DNA of 64,000 nt from Avichristensenella sp031550535. Lineage in GTDB: Bacteria > Bacillota > Clostridia > Christensenellales > Aristaeellaceae. Below, piece after piece: positions 8,479 through 16,672 of this stretch. The notes beneath the pieces are model-generated. The model had not been told where the DNA came from, did no database searches, and saw only the letters and a program-made list of their open reading frames with translations. Location of the stretch: positions 1 through 64,000 of the forward strand of contig JAVBOM010000006.1 of the NCBI GenBank assembly GCA_031550535.1. Direction: 5' to 3'. The position numbers were made by a program, and so were the translations under genes. How positions within the stretch are numbered: position 1 is the first letter of the stretch; each line of letters begins with the position of its first letter.

Positions 8479-9267
8479 ATGAAAAAAGCAATGGTCTTGG
8501 GTCTGGTTCTTGCGCTGACAGGGGCTATTTCCGGCATGGCGATGGCGATGCCGATGGATACACAGCCGCCCGTTTTCACGGTGATGGCCGGCGGCGAGGC
8601 GCTTCCTTCCACGGTCGGGCTGAACAGGTGGAACGGCGCGATGGTGAAGCGCGCGGACACGCTGGAAGCCTTGGCCGCGGAAGGCGGGGCTCTGCCCTAT
8701 GTGGCGCTCGGCACGGAAATCACCTTCGACTTTGGCGGCGCGACGCCTGACAGCATGGAGATGACAGGCTACGTACTGAACAGGGACGGGACGCAAAAGT
8801 ACTGGCTGGACGACCCACGCAGCGAGGTGACGCCTGTCTTTGAAAACGGCGCGGGCACGTTTCAGTTTACCGGAAACTTCCTGACGCTGCTCAGCTCGGA
8901 CAGCGCCGACTATGGCCAGGGGCAATCCATGCAGGGCTTCAAGCTCACCTGCAACTGGGGCGAGAACCAGTGCGAGTACGCGTTCATGCTGCGCACGGAC
9001 GCGGGCGTGTGGAGCGGGGACAGCGAAGCGGGCGGGAAAGTCTCGCCGGGCACGCCGGTCCGTGTCACGGGCACCATTCTGGACGCGTCCATGAACACGA
9101 TCCAGATCCGGGCGGAGGATGGCCGCGTATTGACCTTTTCGACCGCCGAAGCCGATACGTCCAAGTGCGACGGCCTGACCGTGGGCTCCGGCGTCGATGT
9201 GTTCTATACCGGAGAAATCGTCGGGGAAAATACTTCCAGCGCGACGGTGACGGCTTTGATCCAGTAG
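8479..9267 (+). CDS. secreted protein, unknown family
   Basis: A 262-residue predicted exported protein. Residues 1-23 are a signal peptide (KKAMVLGLVLALTGAISGMAMA). The mature protein has an N-terminal beta-rich region, an NRDGTQKYWL stretch, a central GNFLTLLSS block, and a C-terminal domain (about residues 190-262) that reads like a small OB or S1-like beta barrel (TPVRVTGTILDASMNTIQIR, then DGRVLTFSTAEA and VDVFYTGEI). This last part resembles the nucleic-acid or ligand-binding beta barrels found in many clostridial secreted proteins, but no known family name can be given. The gene is monocistronic: strong ribosome site at 8464-8472 and an 18-bp terminator right after it. Confidence 0.75.
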   Translation: MKKAMVLGLVLALTGAISGMAMAMPMDTQPPVFTVMAGGEALPSTVGLNRWNGAMVKRADTLEALAAEGGALPYVALGTEITFDFGGATPDSMEMTGYVLNRDGTQKYWLDDPRSEVTPVFENGAGTFQFTGNFLTLLSSDSADYGQGQSMQGFKLTCNWGENQCEYAFMLRTDAGVWSGDSEAGGKVSPGTPVRVTGTILDASMNTIQIRAEDGRVLTFSTAEADTSKCDGLTVGSGVDVFYTGEIVGENTSSATVTALIQ

Positions 9268-9284
9268 AACTCCATTTGCCGGTT

Positions 9285-9323
9285 CGCAAACAGACGCCGC
9301 CCTTCGGGCGGCGTCTGTTTGCG
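9285..9323. terminator. bidirectional 18-bp stem terminator
   Basis: A perfect 18-bp stem with a 3-base loop (arms 9285-9302 and 9306-9323) between the convergent secreted-protein gene and oppF. AAA and TTT stretches at the arms suit both strands. Confidence 0.85.
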
Positions 9324-9328
9324 TCCGC

Positions 9329-10273
9329 TTACTTTAGTTCCTCCCCGTACTTGTCCACTTCCTTTTGATTCCCCAGCACAAAATGCCCCGGCTCGATCTC
9401 CTTCCACACCGGCTTATCCACGCTATAGTCGTGCACGCTGGGATTATAGACCGTCAGCACCTTCTCCTTCTCGGCGATCGGGTCCGGCATCGGGATGGCG
9501 GAGAGCAGCGCCCGCGTGTACGGGTGCAGTGGGTGCCGGAACAGCAACTCCGTCTCCGCCAGCTCGACCAGCCTCCCCTTGTGGATCACGGCGATGCGGT
9601 CGCAGATGAACCGCATCACGGACAGATCGTGCGAGATGAACAGGTATGTCAGCCGCTTTTCCTTCTGCAGCGAGGCCAGCAGGTTCAGCACCTGCGCGCG
9701 GATTGACACGTCCAGCGCCGAGATCGGCTCGTCCGCGATGATGAATTCCGGCCCCATGATTAGCGCCCGCGCCACGCCGATGCGCTGCCTTTGCCCGCCG
9801 GAAAACTCGTGCGGGAACCGGCTCGCGAACTCCGGCAGGAGGCCCACGTCCATCAGCGCCTGATCGACGCGCGCCTTGCGCTCCTCCGCGCCCATGCCCT
9901 TCTCCCAGCTATACAGGCCCTCGGACACGATATAATCCACCTTGGCGCGCTCGTTCAGCGAGGCCATCGGGTCCTGGAAGATCATCTGGATGCGCCGCGT
10001 CACCTCGCGGTCGAGCTTCTTTTCGATCCTGCCGTCAATGCGCTCGCCCTTGAACGTGATCGATCCGCCCGCGATGGGGTATATGCGGATGATCGCCCGC
10101 CCCAGCGTCGTCTTGCCGGAGCCGCTCTCCCCCACCAGGCCGAACGTTTCCCCTCGGTAGATGTCAAAGCTGACGCCGTCCACCGCGCGCAGCACGTTTT
10201 TGCCCTTGCCGAATGTCACGGTCAGGTCGCGCACCTCGATCAATGTCTCGCGGTCTTTCTGCTTATTTTGCAT
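9329..10273 (-). CDS. oppF: oligopeptide ABC transporter ATPase OppF
   Basis: A 314-residue cytoplasmic ATPase of a peptide/nickel-type ABC importer. Walker A is GESGSGKTT (48-56), the ABC signature FSGGQRQR is at 157-164, and Walker B FIIADEP is at 177-183. The oligopeptide-transporter C-terminal extension begins with the HPYTRALLSAIP block. It lacks the cysteine-rich C-terminus seen in many OppF proteins and ends soon after an NPSVHDY segment. Its start ATG overlaps the end of oppD by 11 bases, with GGGAGG upstream, so it is translationally coupled. It is the last gene of the first opp operon. Confidence 0.93.
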   Translation of the reverse strand: MQNKQKDRETLIEVRDLTVTFGKGKNVLRAVDGVSFDIYRGETFGLVGESGSGKTTLGRAIIRIYPIAGGSITFKGERIDGRIEKKLDREVTRRIQMIFQDPMASLNERAKVDYIVSEGLYSWEKGMGAEERKARVDQALMDVGLLPEFASRFPHEFSGGQRQRIGVARALIMGPEFIIADEPISALDVSIRAQVLNLLASLQKEKRLTYLFISHDLSVMRFICDRIAVIHKGRLVELAETELLFRHPLHPYTRALLSAIPMPDPIAEKEKVLTVYNPSVHDYSVDKPVWKEIEPGHFVLGNQKEVDKYGEELK

Positions 10274-11312
10274 CGCTCGCGCCTCCCCGTTTTCCGTGCA
10301 GCGTCTGGATCACCGGCGGCGGCGCGATTCTGGGCGCGCGCGGGTCCAGCAGCCAGGTGCGCGCCTTATGCGTCCCGGTGATGTCAAAATACGGCGGCCG
10401 CTGCTCAAAATCGATGCGCAGCGCGTGCGGGTTGCGCGGCGCGAACGCGTCGCCCTGGATTTCATGGAACAGGTTCGGCGGCGTGCCCTTGATGGAATAG
10501 AGCGGCTGCCCCTTCACGCCAAGCTGCGGCAGGGACGACAGCAGCGCCCACGTGTATGGGTGCGCCGGCTCGTAGAACACCTCTTCCGTGGTGCCGAGCT
10601 CCACGATGTCGCCCGCGTACATCACGGCGATGCGGTCGGCCACATTCGCCACGACGCCCAGATCGTGCGTGATGTAGATGGTTGTCAGGTCATATTTCAC
10701 TTTCAGCGCCTTGATGAGCGCGAGAATTTGCGCCTGGATCGTCACGTCCAGCGCGGTGGTAGGCTCGTCGCAGATCAGCACCTTCGGCCGGCACGCCATC
10801 GCGATGGCGATGACCACGCGCTGGCGCATGCCGCCGGAAAACTCGTGCGGGTACTGCTTGGCGCGCCGCGCCGGGTCCGGGATGCCGACATCCGCCAGCA
10901 TCTCGGCGGTCGCGCGGTGCAGCGCGTCGCCGGACAGATGCTGGTGCAGCGCGATGGCTTCGCCAATCTGCGCGCCGACGGTTTTCAACGGGTTCAGGCT
11001 GGTCATCGGGTCCTGCATCACCATGGCGATCTCCTTGCCCCGGATGGTCAGCCATTCCTTCTCCGTGGTGAACTTCGCCAGATCATGGCCGCCGTACGCG
11101 ATGCTCCCGGCCGAGATCCAGCCGTTTTTATCCAGCATGCCCATGAATGTCTTGACGAACACGGACTTGCCGGAGCCGCTCTCGCCCACGATGGCGAGGC
11201 TCTCGCCCTTGTGCAGTTCCAGCGAAGCGCCGCGTATCGCCGTCAGCGTTTGCCCGCGCAAGGAGAACTTGACCTCGACATCCGTGGCGCTGAGGATCGG
11301 TTGTTGTGTCAT
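10263..11312 (-). CDS. oppD: oligopeptide ABC transporter ATPase OppD
   Basis: A 349-residue ATPase partner of OppF. Walker A GESGSGKS is at 43-50; further on are FSGGMRQR, VLICDEPTTALD and the ITHDLGVVA switch region. The HPYTWALLSSLP extension and a GTPPNLFHEI block mark the OppD/DppD family. The true start is the ATG at 11312 with GAGGAGG eight bases upstream; the longer open frame runs back into oppC out of frame and is not real. C-terminal cysteines of the usual OppD iron-sulphur-like motif are absent. It lies 23 bases after oppC. Confidence 0.93.
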   Translation of the reverse strand: MTQQPILSATDVEVKFSLRGQTLTAIRGASLELHKGESLAIVGESGSGKSVFVKTFMGMLDKNGWISAGSIAYGGHDLAKFTTEKEWLTIRGKEIAMVMQDPMTSLNPLKTVGAQIGEAIALHQHLSGDALHRATAEMLADVGIPDPARRAKQYPHEFSGGMRQRVVIAIAMACRPKVLICDEPTTALDVTIQAQILALIKALKVKYDLTTIYITHDLGVVANVADRIAVMYAGDIVELGTTEEVFYEPAHPYTWALLSSLPQLGVKGQPLYSIKGTPPNLFHEIQGDAFAPRNPHALRIDFEQRPPYFDITGTHKARTWLLDPRAPRIAPPPVIQTLHGKRGGASDAK

Positions 11313-11335
11313 TTCTGTATCCTCCTCACGCATGT

Positions 11336-12730
11336 TTACACATGGTTGTGGGGGTCCGCCGCGTCGGCGAACGCGTTGCCGATGATATAGAACGAGATCG
11401 TCACGATGGACAGCACAATCGTCGGGAAGATGAGCTGATAGCTCTGCGAGGTGGAGATCAGCTTTCTGCCGACATTGATCAGGTTGCCCAGCGACGGGAT
11501 GCTGACCGGCAGCCCCAGGCCGATGTACGTGATGAACACCTCGTTGCCGATCGCCGCGGGCACCGCCAGCGCCATGCGCAGCATGATGACGGACACCAGA
11601 TACGGCAGCAGGTTCCGCGCGATGATGCGGAACGTGCCGGTGCCCAGGCAGCGCGAGGCGAGGTTGTAGTCGCGGTCGCGGATGATGACGATCTGGTTGC
11701 GGATGAAGCGCGCCATGCCGACCCAGCCGGTGATGCACATCACGAAGATCAGCGTCGATACGCTCGGCCGCATGATATAGGAAAAGAGGATGAGCACAAT
11801 CGTCGTGGGGATGTTGTCCACCACGTTGTAGATTTCGGTCAGTATCCGGTCCAGGGCGCGCACATAGCCCCACAGCACGCCGATCAGCATACCGATCAGC
11901 GCCTCGACCACGGCGACCATGAAGCCGATGTACAGCGACGTGCGCGTGCCGGACCACACCAGCGACCACAGGTCCTGCCCGGCGTTGTTGGTGCCGAAGC
12001 GGAACGGGATCGTCGTGGGCAGGATGCGCAGCTCGGCCTCGCCCACGGTGGTGCCGGTCGCGCCGCCCTCCGCCAGCCGGAGCGAATCCGCCGCGATGAA
12101 CAGCTCCAGATCGCCGCTCAGCTCACTGTCGGGCATCAGGCGGATCGTCACCGGGAAGTTGGACGTCACCTCATACGGCACGGCTTCCGGGTTCTCCGGC
12201 AGCTTCAGCTTGGTGGTGAAGTCGTTGATGATATAGCCGGAATAGTTTTCATATTGTACATGCACCCAGTCGCCGAGGTACTCGTCCACGGTGATCGCCT
12301 GCCGCCGCTGCACGGTGGCCACGGCGGTTGACACCGCGTACCACGCGTCGTCGATCTTCCGGACGACGACCAGCTCCGTGCCCTCGGCCACCTGCGCCAC
12401 CACCGTGGTCAACGACGGCGGCACGTTGCTCATCTGCATCCGGGTGATCGGATGGTCGATGATGAAGTTAGCCGGGTACTGCTCCGGCAGCAGCGGCTGA
12501 ATGAACGTGAACACCAACAGCACCAGCAGCACGCACAGCAGGCACACGGCGACCTTCTTCTTCAGGAACACGCGCAGCGTGCTGCCCCAGTAGCTGTAGT
12601 TGGAATAGCCGGTGCGCTCGGCGGCCGCATCGTCCTGCGCCACCTCGTCAAACGGGCCGATGCTCGCCGCGAACTTCCGCCCGACCGCCTGTTCGAGCTT
12701 CTGGCTCTTCATATCGCGAAGCCGTGCCAT
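11336..12730 (-). CDS. oppC: oligopeptide permease OppC with SH3b-like insert
   Basis: A 464-residue inner-membrane permease, well over the usual 280-320. Residues 1-58 form a cytoplasmic leader, TM1 is about 59-78, and the conserved OppC block (FGTNNAGQDLWSLVWSGTR) does not appear until 246-264. About 120 extra residues (95-240) therefore lie outside the membrane. Within them, 112-175 (GTELVVVRKIDDAWYAV, later WVHVQYENYSGYIIND) read like a bacterial SH3 domain. The transmembrane core after 264, with the EAA-type loop (ARCLGTGTFRIIARNLLP-like), is normal. The ATG at 12730 overlaps the oppB stop (TGATG). It pairs with OppB to form the channel. Confidence 0.9.
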   Translation of the reverse strand: MARLRDMKSQKLEQAVGRKFAASIGPFDEVAQDDAAAERTGYSNYSYWGSTLRVFLKKKVAVCLLCVLLVLLVFTFIQPLLPEQYPANFIIDHPITRMQMSNVPPSLTTVVAQVAEGTELVVVRKIDDAWYAVSTAVATVQRRQAITVDEYLGDWVHVQYENYSGYIINDFTTKLKLPENPEAVPYEVTSNFPVTIRLMPDSELSGDLELFIAADSLRLAEGGATGTTVGEAELRILPTTIPFRFGTNNAGQDLWSLVWSGTRTSLYIGFMVAVVEALIGMLIGVLWGYVRALDRILTEIYNVVDNIPTTIVLILFSYIMRPSVSTLIFVMCITGWVGMARFIRNQIVIIRDRDYNLASRCLGTGTFRIIARNLLPYLVSVIMLRMALAVPAAIGNEVFITYIGLGLPVSIPSLGNLINVGRKLISTSQSYQLIFPTIVLSIVTISFYIIGNAFADAADPHNHV

Positions 12731-13671
12731 CAGCGCGCACCTACTTTCTTCGCGAAGCTGATGCGCGGGTCGATCGCCAGCATCAGCAAATCGCCAAACA
12801 GCAGACCGATGATGCCGATGCAGCTGTAGATCATCACCAGAATCTGCACCATCGGGTTATCCTGCCGCCGGATGACATCCACCAGCAGCCCGCCCATGCC
12901 CGGCACCGAGTAGAGCGATTCCACGTAGATGGATCCGGCCACGGTGTACAGCAGCGACGTGGGGATGTAGTTGATCATCGGCACGAACGCGTTGCGGAAC
13001 ACGTGCCCCATGGTGATCTTGCGGTTCTCCACGCCCTTCGCGCGAGCGAGCGCCACATAGTCCTTGTTGCTCTCGTCCACCATGTAGCGCCGCAGCCACA
13101 TGGCGTAATACGCGATGTTGCCCAGCGACAGCGAGATGACCGGCAGAATCCAGGTGACAAAGCTGCCCCGGTCGAACAGCATCGATACGCCCAGCGCCTT
13201 GGACCCAAATGCCTGGATGTAGATATGATAAACGGCCGCGGGCACCGCGTTGATGAACACGATGAACATGGTGCCGAACACATTCCAAAACTTCGCGCCC
13301 GAACGCGCCATCGCCCCGCCGAGCGGCACGCCCAGCGCCAGCGAAATCGCCATGGAGATCAGCCCGAGCTGCAGCGAGATCGGCACCTTGGCCGCGATGA
13401 TGCGCGTGATCGGCGTGCCCACGCTGTACCGCGCGGAGACGCCCAGGTTGCCGTGCAGCAGGTTGACAAAGAAGTTTTTGAGCTGCACCGGCAGCGGATC
13501 CGTAAGCCCCATCTGCACGAGCTTCGCCTGGATGACCGCCGGGTCCAGTTTATCGAAATTATCGAAATACCCCTCAATCGGCATCTGCCGGACAAGAATG
13601 AAGACCACGGTCAGAATGATCAGCAGCGTGACGACCGCGGCCAGCACGCGCTTGACAATGTACTTGAGCAT
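12730..13671 (-). CDS. oppB: oligopeptide permease OppB
   Basis: A 313-residue inner-membrane permease of the OppB/DppB family. It starts with the family hallmark MLKYIVKRVLAAVVTL as TM1, followed by a periplasmic loop and five further hydrophobic segments. The EAA loop is present as YVALARAKGVENRKITMGHVFRNA, and the C-terminus ends in LAIDPRISF, the typical DPR motif. The start has GAGGGGGAT upstream. It is separated from oppA by 138 bases containing a strong stem-loop and overlaps oppC by one base. Confidence 0.93.
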   Translation of the reverse strand: MLKYIVKRVLAAVVTLLIILTVVFILVRQMPIEGYFDNFDKLDPAVIQAKLVQMGLTDPLPVQLKNFFVNLLHGNLGVSARYSVGTPITRIIAAKVPISLQLGLISMAISLALGVPLGGAMARSGAKFWNVFGTMFIVFINAVPAAVYHIYIQAFGSKALGVSMLFDRGSFVTWILPVISLSLGNIAYYAMWLRRYMVDESNKDYVALARAKGVENRKITMGHVFRNAFVPMINYIPTSLLYTVAGSIYVESLYSVPGMGGLLVDVIRRQDNPMVQILVMIYSCIGIIGLLFGDLLMLAIDPRISFAKKVGAR

Positions 13672-13759
13672 GCCTCATCCCCCTCTATTGCGGCGTCGCG
13701 ATTTGAAAACCGGGCGCCCTTGCGGGATTCCGCCCGGCATCCCTTCCGCCGACAAATAT

Positions 13760-13796
13760 AACCAGAAGGGGGCCCGGCAAGGCCCCCGTCCTGGTT
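13760..13796 (-). terminator. intercistronic stem-loop after oppA
   Basis: Minus-strand RNA folds as AACCAG and GGGGGCC pairing with GGCCCCC and CTGGTT, a two-part stem of about 13 bp, followed by no U run. It lies between oppA and oppB. Such structures protect the 3' end of the binding-protein message or partly terminate transcription. Confidence 0.75.
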
Positions 13797-13809
13797 TCGT
13801 TGTTTGTTC

Positions 13810-15681
13810 TCAGTTTCCCGCCAGCGCCGCGCGCTCGTCAAGCCACTTGTCGTACTCGTCAAAGTACTCGTCCGTGCTCATCGGATGATCCATGACCACC
13901 TGGCCCTTGAAGCGGTAGTTGGAGATGCCGAACGGTGCGTACTGGCTCTCGAACGGGTTCAGGCGCGAGGCGACATAGCCGCCCGTGCCGTAGCCGAACG
14001 GGATGATGACCGCGTGCTCGATGAGGAACGCCTCGGCCTCCGCGAAGGCGAGGTAGCGCGCGTTCAGGTCGTCGGTGATCGCCTTGGCGGCGTCGACCAG
14101 CTCATAGTACTTGTCGATCAGCTTCACGCCGTCGATTTCCTGCGTCAGGCCCTTGTCGTGGAAGTTATAGGTGTTGTCCACGCTGAACGGATCGGTGTAC
14201 GTCTGCGGGTCCGCGTAGTCCGGGCCCCAGTTGCACTTCATGAACGCGTACTTGCCCGCGCGGCGCACCTCGGACAGGAAGCCCGTGGACGGCCCGGTCA
14301 GGATGATGATGTCGATGTAGTCCGGCCCGAACAGACCTTCGAGTTGCTGCTCGATCACCTGGCACTCCTCGTCCCAGCCGCCGACGACCGGGTTGTACGG
14401 CATCAGCACCTTGATGGGGAACGTCGCGCCCGCGGCCGTAAGCTCCTCAATCGCCTTGTCGCGGTATTCCAGCGCGAGGTCCGGCTGGAACGTGCCCGAA
14501 CCCAGATCGTCGATCGCCTTGACCGCGCCCATCTGCACATAGTCCACGCCAGAAAGCGCGACAAATTCCGGCGGGGTGACGGTGTTGTGCATGTTGTTCT
14601 CGGGATTGTCCGGCTCGGTGATCAGCATCGCCTTCACGCGGTCCAGACCATAATAGAAGGACTGGCGGAAGTTTTCGTTGTTGGCCGCCAGCGCCCAGTT
14701 CTCCGGCTCGTACTCGGCCTCGAACTGCGGCACAAAGTCGAAGCAGAAATAGTAGGAGTAGAAGCCCGTCTGCCGGACCGGCCGGATCTGGCTCGCCTTC
14801 GCCTCGTCCTTCAGCCACTCGGAAGCGATGGCCGAATCGATGTCCGCGTAATCGATCTCGCCGCGCAGGTACATCTCGGGCGAAACCGTTGTGGATTCCT
14901 TATTGTAGGTATACGAGATCCCGGCGATAAAGACGTTTTCGCCATCCCAGTATTCCGGGTTCTTCGTCAGCATGCGCTTCTCCTGCGGCTTGAACTCCGA
15001 CAGGTAGTACGCGCCGTTGTACAGGATCGTGTCGTTACCGGTCGCCAGGCCGAAATCATCGCCCTTTTCGGTCAGGAACTGCTCGCTCACCGGCATGAAG
15101 CACACGTATGTCAGCATGGACAGGAAATAGGGCACCGGCTCAATCAGCTTGTAGACGACGGTCTTATCATCCGGCGCCGTGATGCCGACGGTCTCCCATT
15201 CCATGACAGGCGCGGCTTCCTTGCCGTCCTCCGGCGTCGTGGTGCCGTCGTAATACGCCTGCGCGCCTTCAATGACCTCATAGATAACGTTCGCCGTGGA
15301 CGCGGCGTGCTGCGCGTCCAGGATGTACTTGGCGGCGGCGACAAAGTCGTTCGCGGACAGCTCCGCGACCGCCTCGCCCTTGCCGTCGACCCACTGGACG
15401 CCGTCCCGCAGGTGGAACGTCCAGGTCAGCCCATCGCCGCTGACTTCCCAGGATTCCGCCAGCGCCGGCTGCACCTGGCCAAACCGGCCGTATTCCACCA
15501 GCGTGTCGATCAGGTTGGACAGCAGGGAAAACTCGTTGGTCGTGCCGGTGGTCAGGTAGTTGAGCGTCGTGACCTCGGCCGAGTAGAGCTCGCGGTAGAC
15601 GTCGTTTTCCGCCGAAGCCATCGGTGCGCACGCAACGCACAGCAGAACCAGCCCCAACAACAGTGCCAGAGAACGTCTCAT
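13810..15681 (-). CDS. oppA: peptide-binding protein OppA (SBP family 5)
   Basis: A 623-residue extracytoplasmic binding protein of the SBP_bac_5 family that captures peptides for OppBCDF. The signal region is MRRSLALLLGLVLLCVACAPMASA. The VAC segment could be a weak lipobox, but signal peptidase I cleavage after ASA is equally possible. Family hallmarks follow: TTLNYLTT near the start of the mature part, the LAESWEVSGDGLTWTFHLRDGVQW block (about 75-98), and the ND-FV-AA block. The ribosome site GGAGGG is 7-8 bases from the ATG. It is the first gene of the operon, with two candidate promoters upstream. Length is above average for the family but without a recognisable extra domain. Confidence 0.92.
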   Translation of the reverse strand: MRRSLALLLGLVLLCVACAPMASAENDVYRELYSAEVTTLNYLTTGTTNEFSLLSNLIDTLVEYGRFGQVQPALAESWEVSGDGLTWTFHLRDGVQWVDGKGEAVAELSANDFVAAAKYILDAQHAASTANVIYEVIEGAQAYYDGTTTPEDGKEAAPVMEWETVGITAPDDKTVVYKLIEPVPYFLSMLTYVCFMPVSEQFLTEKGDDFGLATGNDTILYNGAYYLSEFKPQEKRMLTKNPEYWDGENVFIAGISYTYNKESTTVSPEMYLRGEIDYADIDSAIASEWLKDEAKASQIRPVRQTGFYSYYFCFDFVPQFEAEYEPENWALAANNENFRQSFYYGLDRVKAMLITEPDNPENNMHNTVTPPEFVALSGVDYVQMGAVKAIDDLGSGTFQPDLALEYRDKAIEELTAAGATFPIKVLMPYNPVVGGWDEECQVIEQQLEGLFGPDYIDIIILTGPSTGFLSEVRRAGKYAFMKCNWGPDYADPQTYTDPFSVDNTYNFHDKGLTQEIDGVKLIDKYYELVDAAKAITDDLNARYLAFAEAEAFLIEHAVIIPFGYGTGGYVASRLNPFESQYAPFGISNYRFKGQVVMDHPMSTDEYFDEYDKWLDERAALAGN

Positions 15682-15755
15682 GGGGGACCCTCCTTTTCGT
15701 TTCTATCGGGTGAACCGCCGCGCTCGCCCGTGGGTGGCGCCGCGAGTTTCCGTAT

Positions 15756-15784
15756 AGAATAGCATACGGAATTCGAAAATGCAA
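15756..15784 (-). promoter_or_regulatory. sigma-A-type promoter of oppA
   Basis: On the minus strand TTGCAT (15779-15784), a 17-base spacer and TATTCT (15756-15761) lie about 75 bases before the oppA start. Confidence 0.7.
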
Positions 15785-15794
15785 TTTCAAAAAA

Positions 15795-15833
15795 CGCAAT
15801 CTCATTTATCCGCAAAATCCGATGCGCAATCTC
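15795..15833. promoter_or_regulatory. pair of direct repeats upstream of oppA promoter
   Basis: CGCAATCTC occurs at 15795-15803 and again at 15825-15833, exactly 30 bases apart (three helical turns), immediately upstream of the proximal -35 element. This spacing suggests a regulator binding the same DNA face. Confidence 0.5.
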
Positions 15834-15925
15834 TTATAAATGCATTTGCATGAATCCATTTCTGCATTTCATGTGTGCTCACAGGTCCACGCCACCCACC
15901 GCGCGCACACAATTCGTATGCAAAT

Positions 15926-15954
15926 AGTATACAATCGTTGCGATGAATTGTCCA
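15926..15954 (-). promoter_or_regulatory. distal candidate promoter toward oppA
   Basis: Minus-strand TGGACA (15949-15954), a 17-base spacer and TATACT (15926-15931). It would give oppA a leader of about 240 bases in which I recognise no riboswitch. Confidence 0.55.
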
Positions 15955-16195
15955 GATGGAACAAGTCCTTTTTTAAGGATTTATGGCCCGCGTGCGCATT
16001 TTTGTCTCGGGGTGTTTGATTCTTTCTATGAAGCCGGTTATGGCTGGAGTATTCCGGGAGAGTCTGCCGCGCTCCTGCCGGTAAGGCGCGGGTTGTCTTC
16101 CATGTACATTGCTGCTTCCGTACCTCATGGGGGCAGTCGCTGGCAAGAGGCACTGCGGAATGTACGTGGGCCGGGCTGTGAGACATATGGGGAAA
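15955..16195. other. gene-free stretch between opp promoter and tRNA
   Basis: Short open frames on both strands here have no recognisable protein and no ribosome sites. I see nothing further except the tRNA terminator at its edge. Confidence 0.4.
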
Positions 16196-16200
16196 CAAGC

Positions 16201-16234
16201 AAAAACCCCTTGAAAACGTAGTGTTTTCAAGGGG
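16201..16234 (-). terminator. Rho-independent terminator of tRNA-Met
   Basis: A perfect 12-bp stem (16206-16217 with 16223-16234), 5-base loop and, on the minus strand, a following run of five T (16205-16201). Confidence 0.92.
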
Positions 16235-16241
16235 TTTCGCG

Positions 16242-16318
16242 TGGTAGCGGCGACCTGATTCGAACAGGTGACACTCCGGGTATGAACCGAATGCTCTGAC
16301 CAGCTGAGCTACGCCGCC
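16242..16318 (-). tRNA. tRNA-Met (CAT), elongator type
   Basis: 77 bases with encoded CCA. Acceptor GGCGGCG pairs with CGCCGCT (one G-T pair), the D arm is GCTC/GAGC, the anticodon stem TTCGG/CCGGA carries the loop TTCATAC with anticodon CAT, and the T arm is ACCTG-TTCGAAT-CAGGT. The paired 1-72 position and absence of the three G-C pairs of the initiator point to elongator Met. Ile-CAT cannot be excluded without checking identity bases. Confidence 0.93.
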
Positions 16319-16357
16319 ATGTGAATTGCGCGCGATGTTCCGCACGAGACGAACGGA

Positions 16358-16386
16358 AGTATAGCATAGCCCGCACGAAAAATCAA
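16358..16386 (-). promoter_or_regulatory. promoter of tRNA-Met
   Basis: Minus-strand TTGATT (16381-16386), a 17-base spacer and TATACT (16358-16363), 40 bases before the tRNA 5' end. Confidence 0.8.
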
Positions 16387-16419
16387 GGGGGTGATCCGCC
16401 AAATTTAGGGCAATTTCAT

Positions 16420-16664
16420 TTAAGCGGAAGCGAGCAAAGCGAGCGCGAAGGAATCATCAATGGCGGCCATTTTGCGTTTTCTGTTGACACTGGCCATCCG
16501 AGAGGACTCAGCCAAAATGGCGGCCAGGGCGAACTTGCGCAAGAGGGACAAGTTTTGCGCGGCATTGGTAACAGATATGCGCTTTTCATGCGCCGTCTGT
16601 GTGTCGACCACGTTGTAGCCGGTCGCCAAAACACCAACGTAGCGGTTGGACGTGCATTGGTCAA
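16420..16664 (-). pseudogene. remnant of a DDE transposase C-terminus
   Basis: A short frame contains TNAAQNLSLLRKFALAAILAE, which resembles the C-terminal helix of IS4/ISAs1-type transposases (NAAQN-x-LRK pattern). The preceding residues (GYNVVDTQTAHEKRIS) may be the end of the catalytic region. No start, catalytic triad or inverted repeats are visible. It sits between the tRNA promoter and the LacI gene, so it is probably an old insertion scar. Low confidence. Confidence 0.35.
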
Positions 16665-16672
16665 TCGCTATG

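Noticed and set aside
16242..16318. An integration hotspot at the tRNA-Met
   Set aside because: A transposase remnant lies nearby, but no integrase, direct repeat of the tRNA end or element boundary was found there.
15869..16402. A 177-codon minus-strand gene over the tRNA region
   Set aside because: It spans the tRNA and its terminator; no protein can be supported there.
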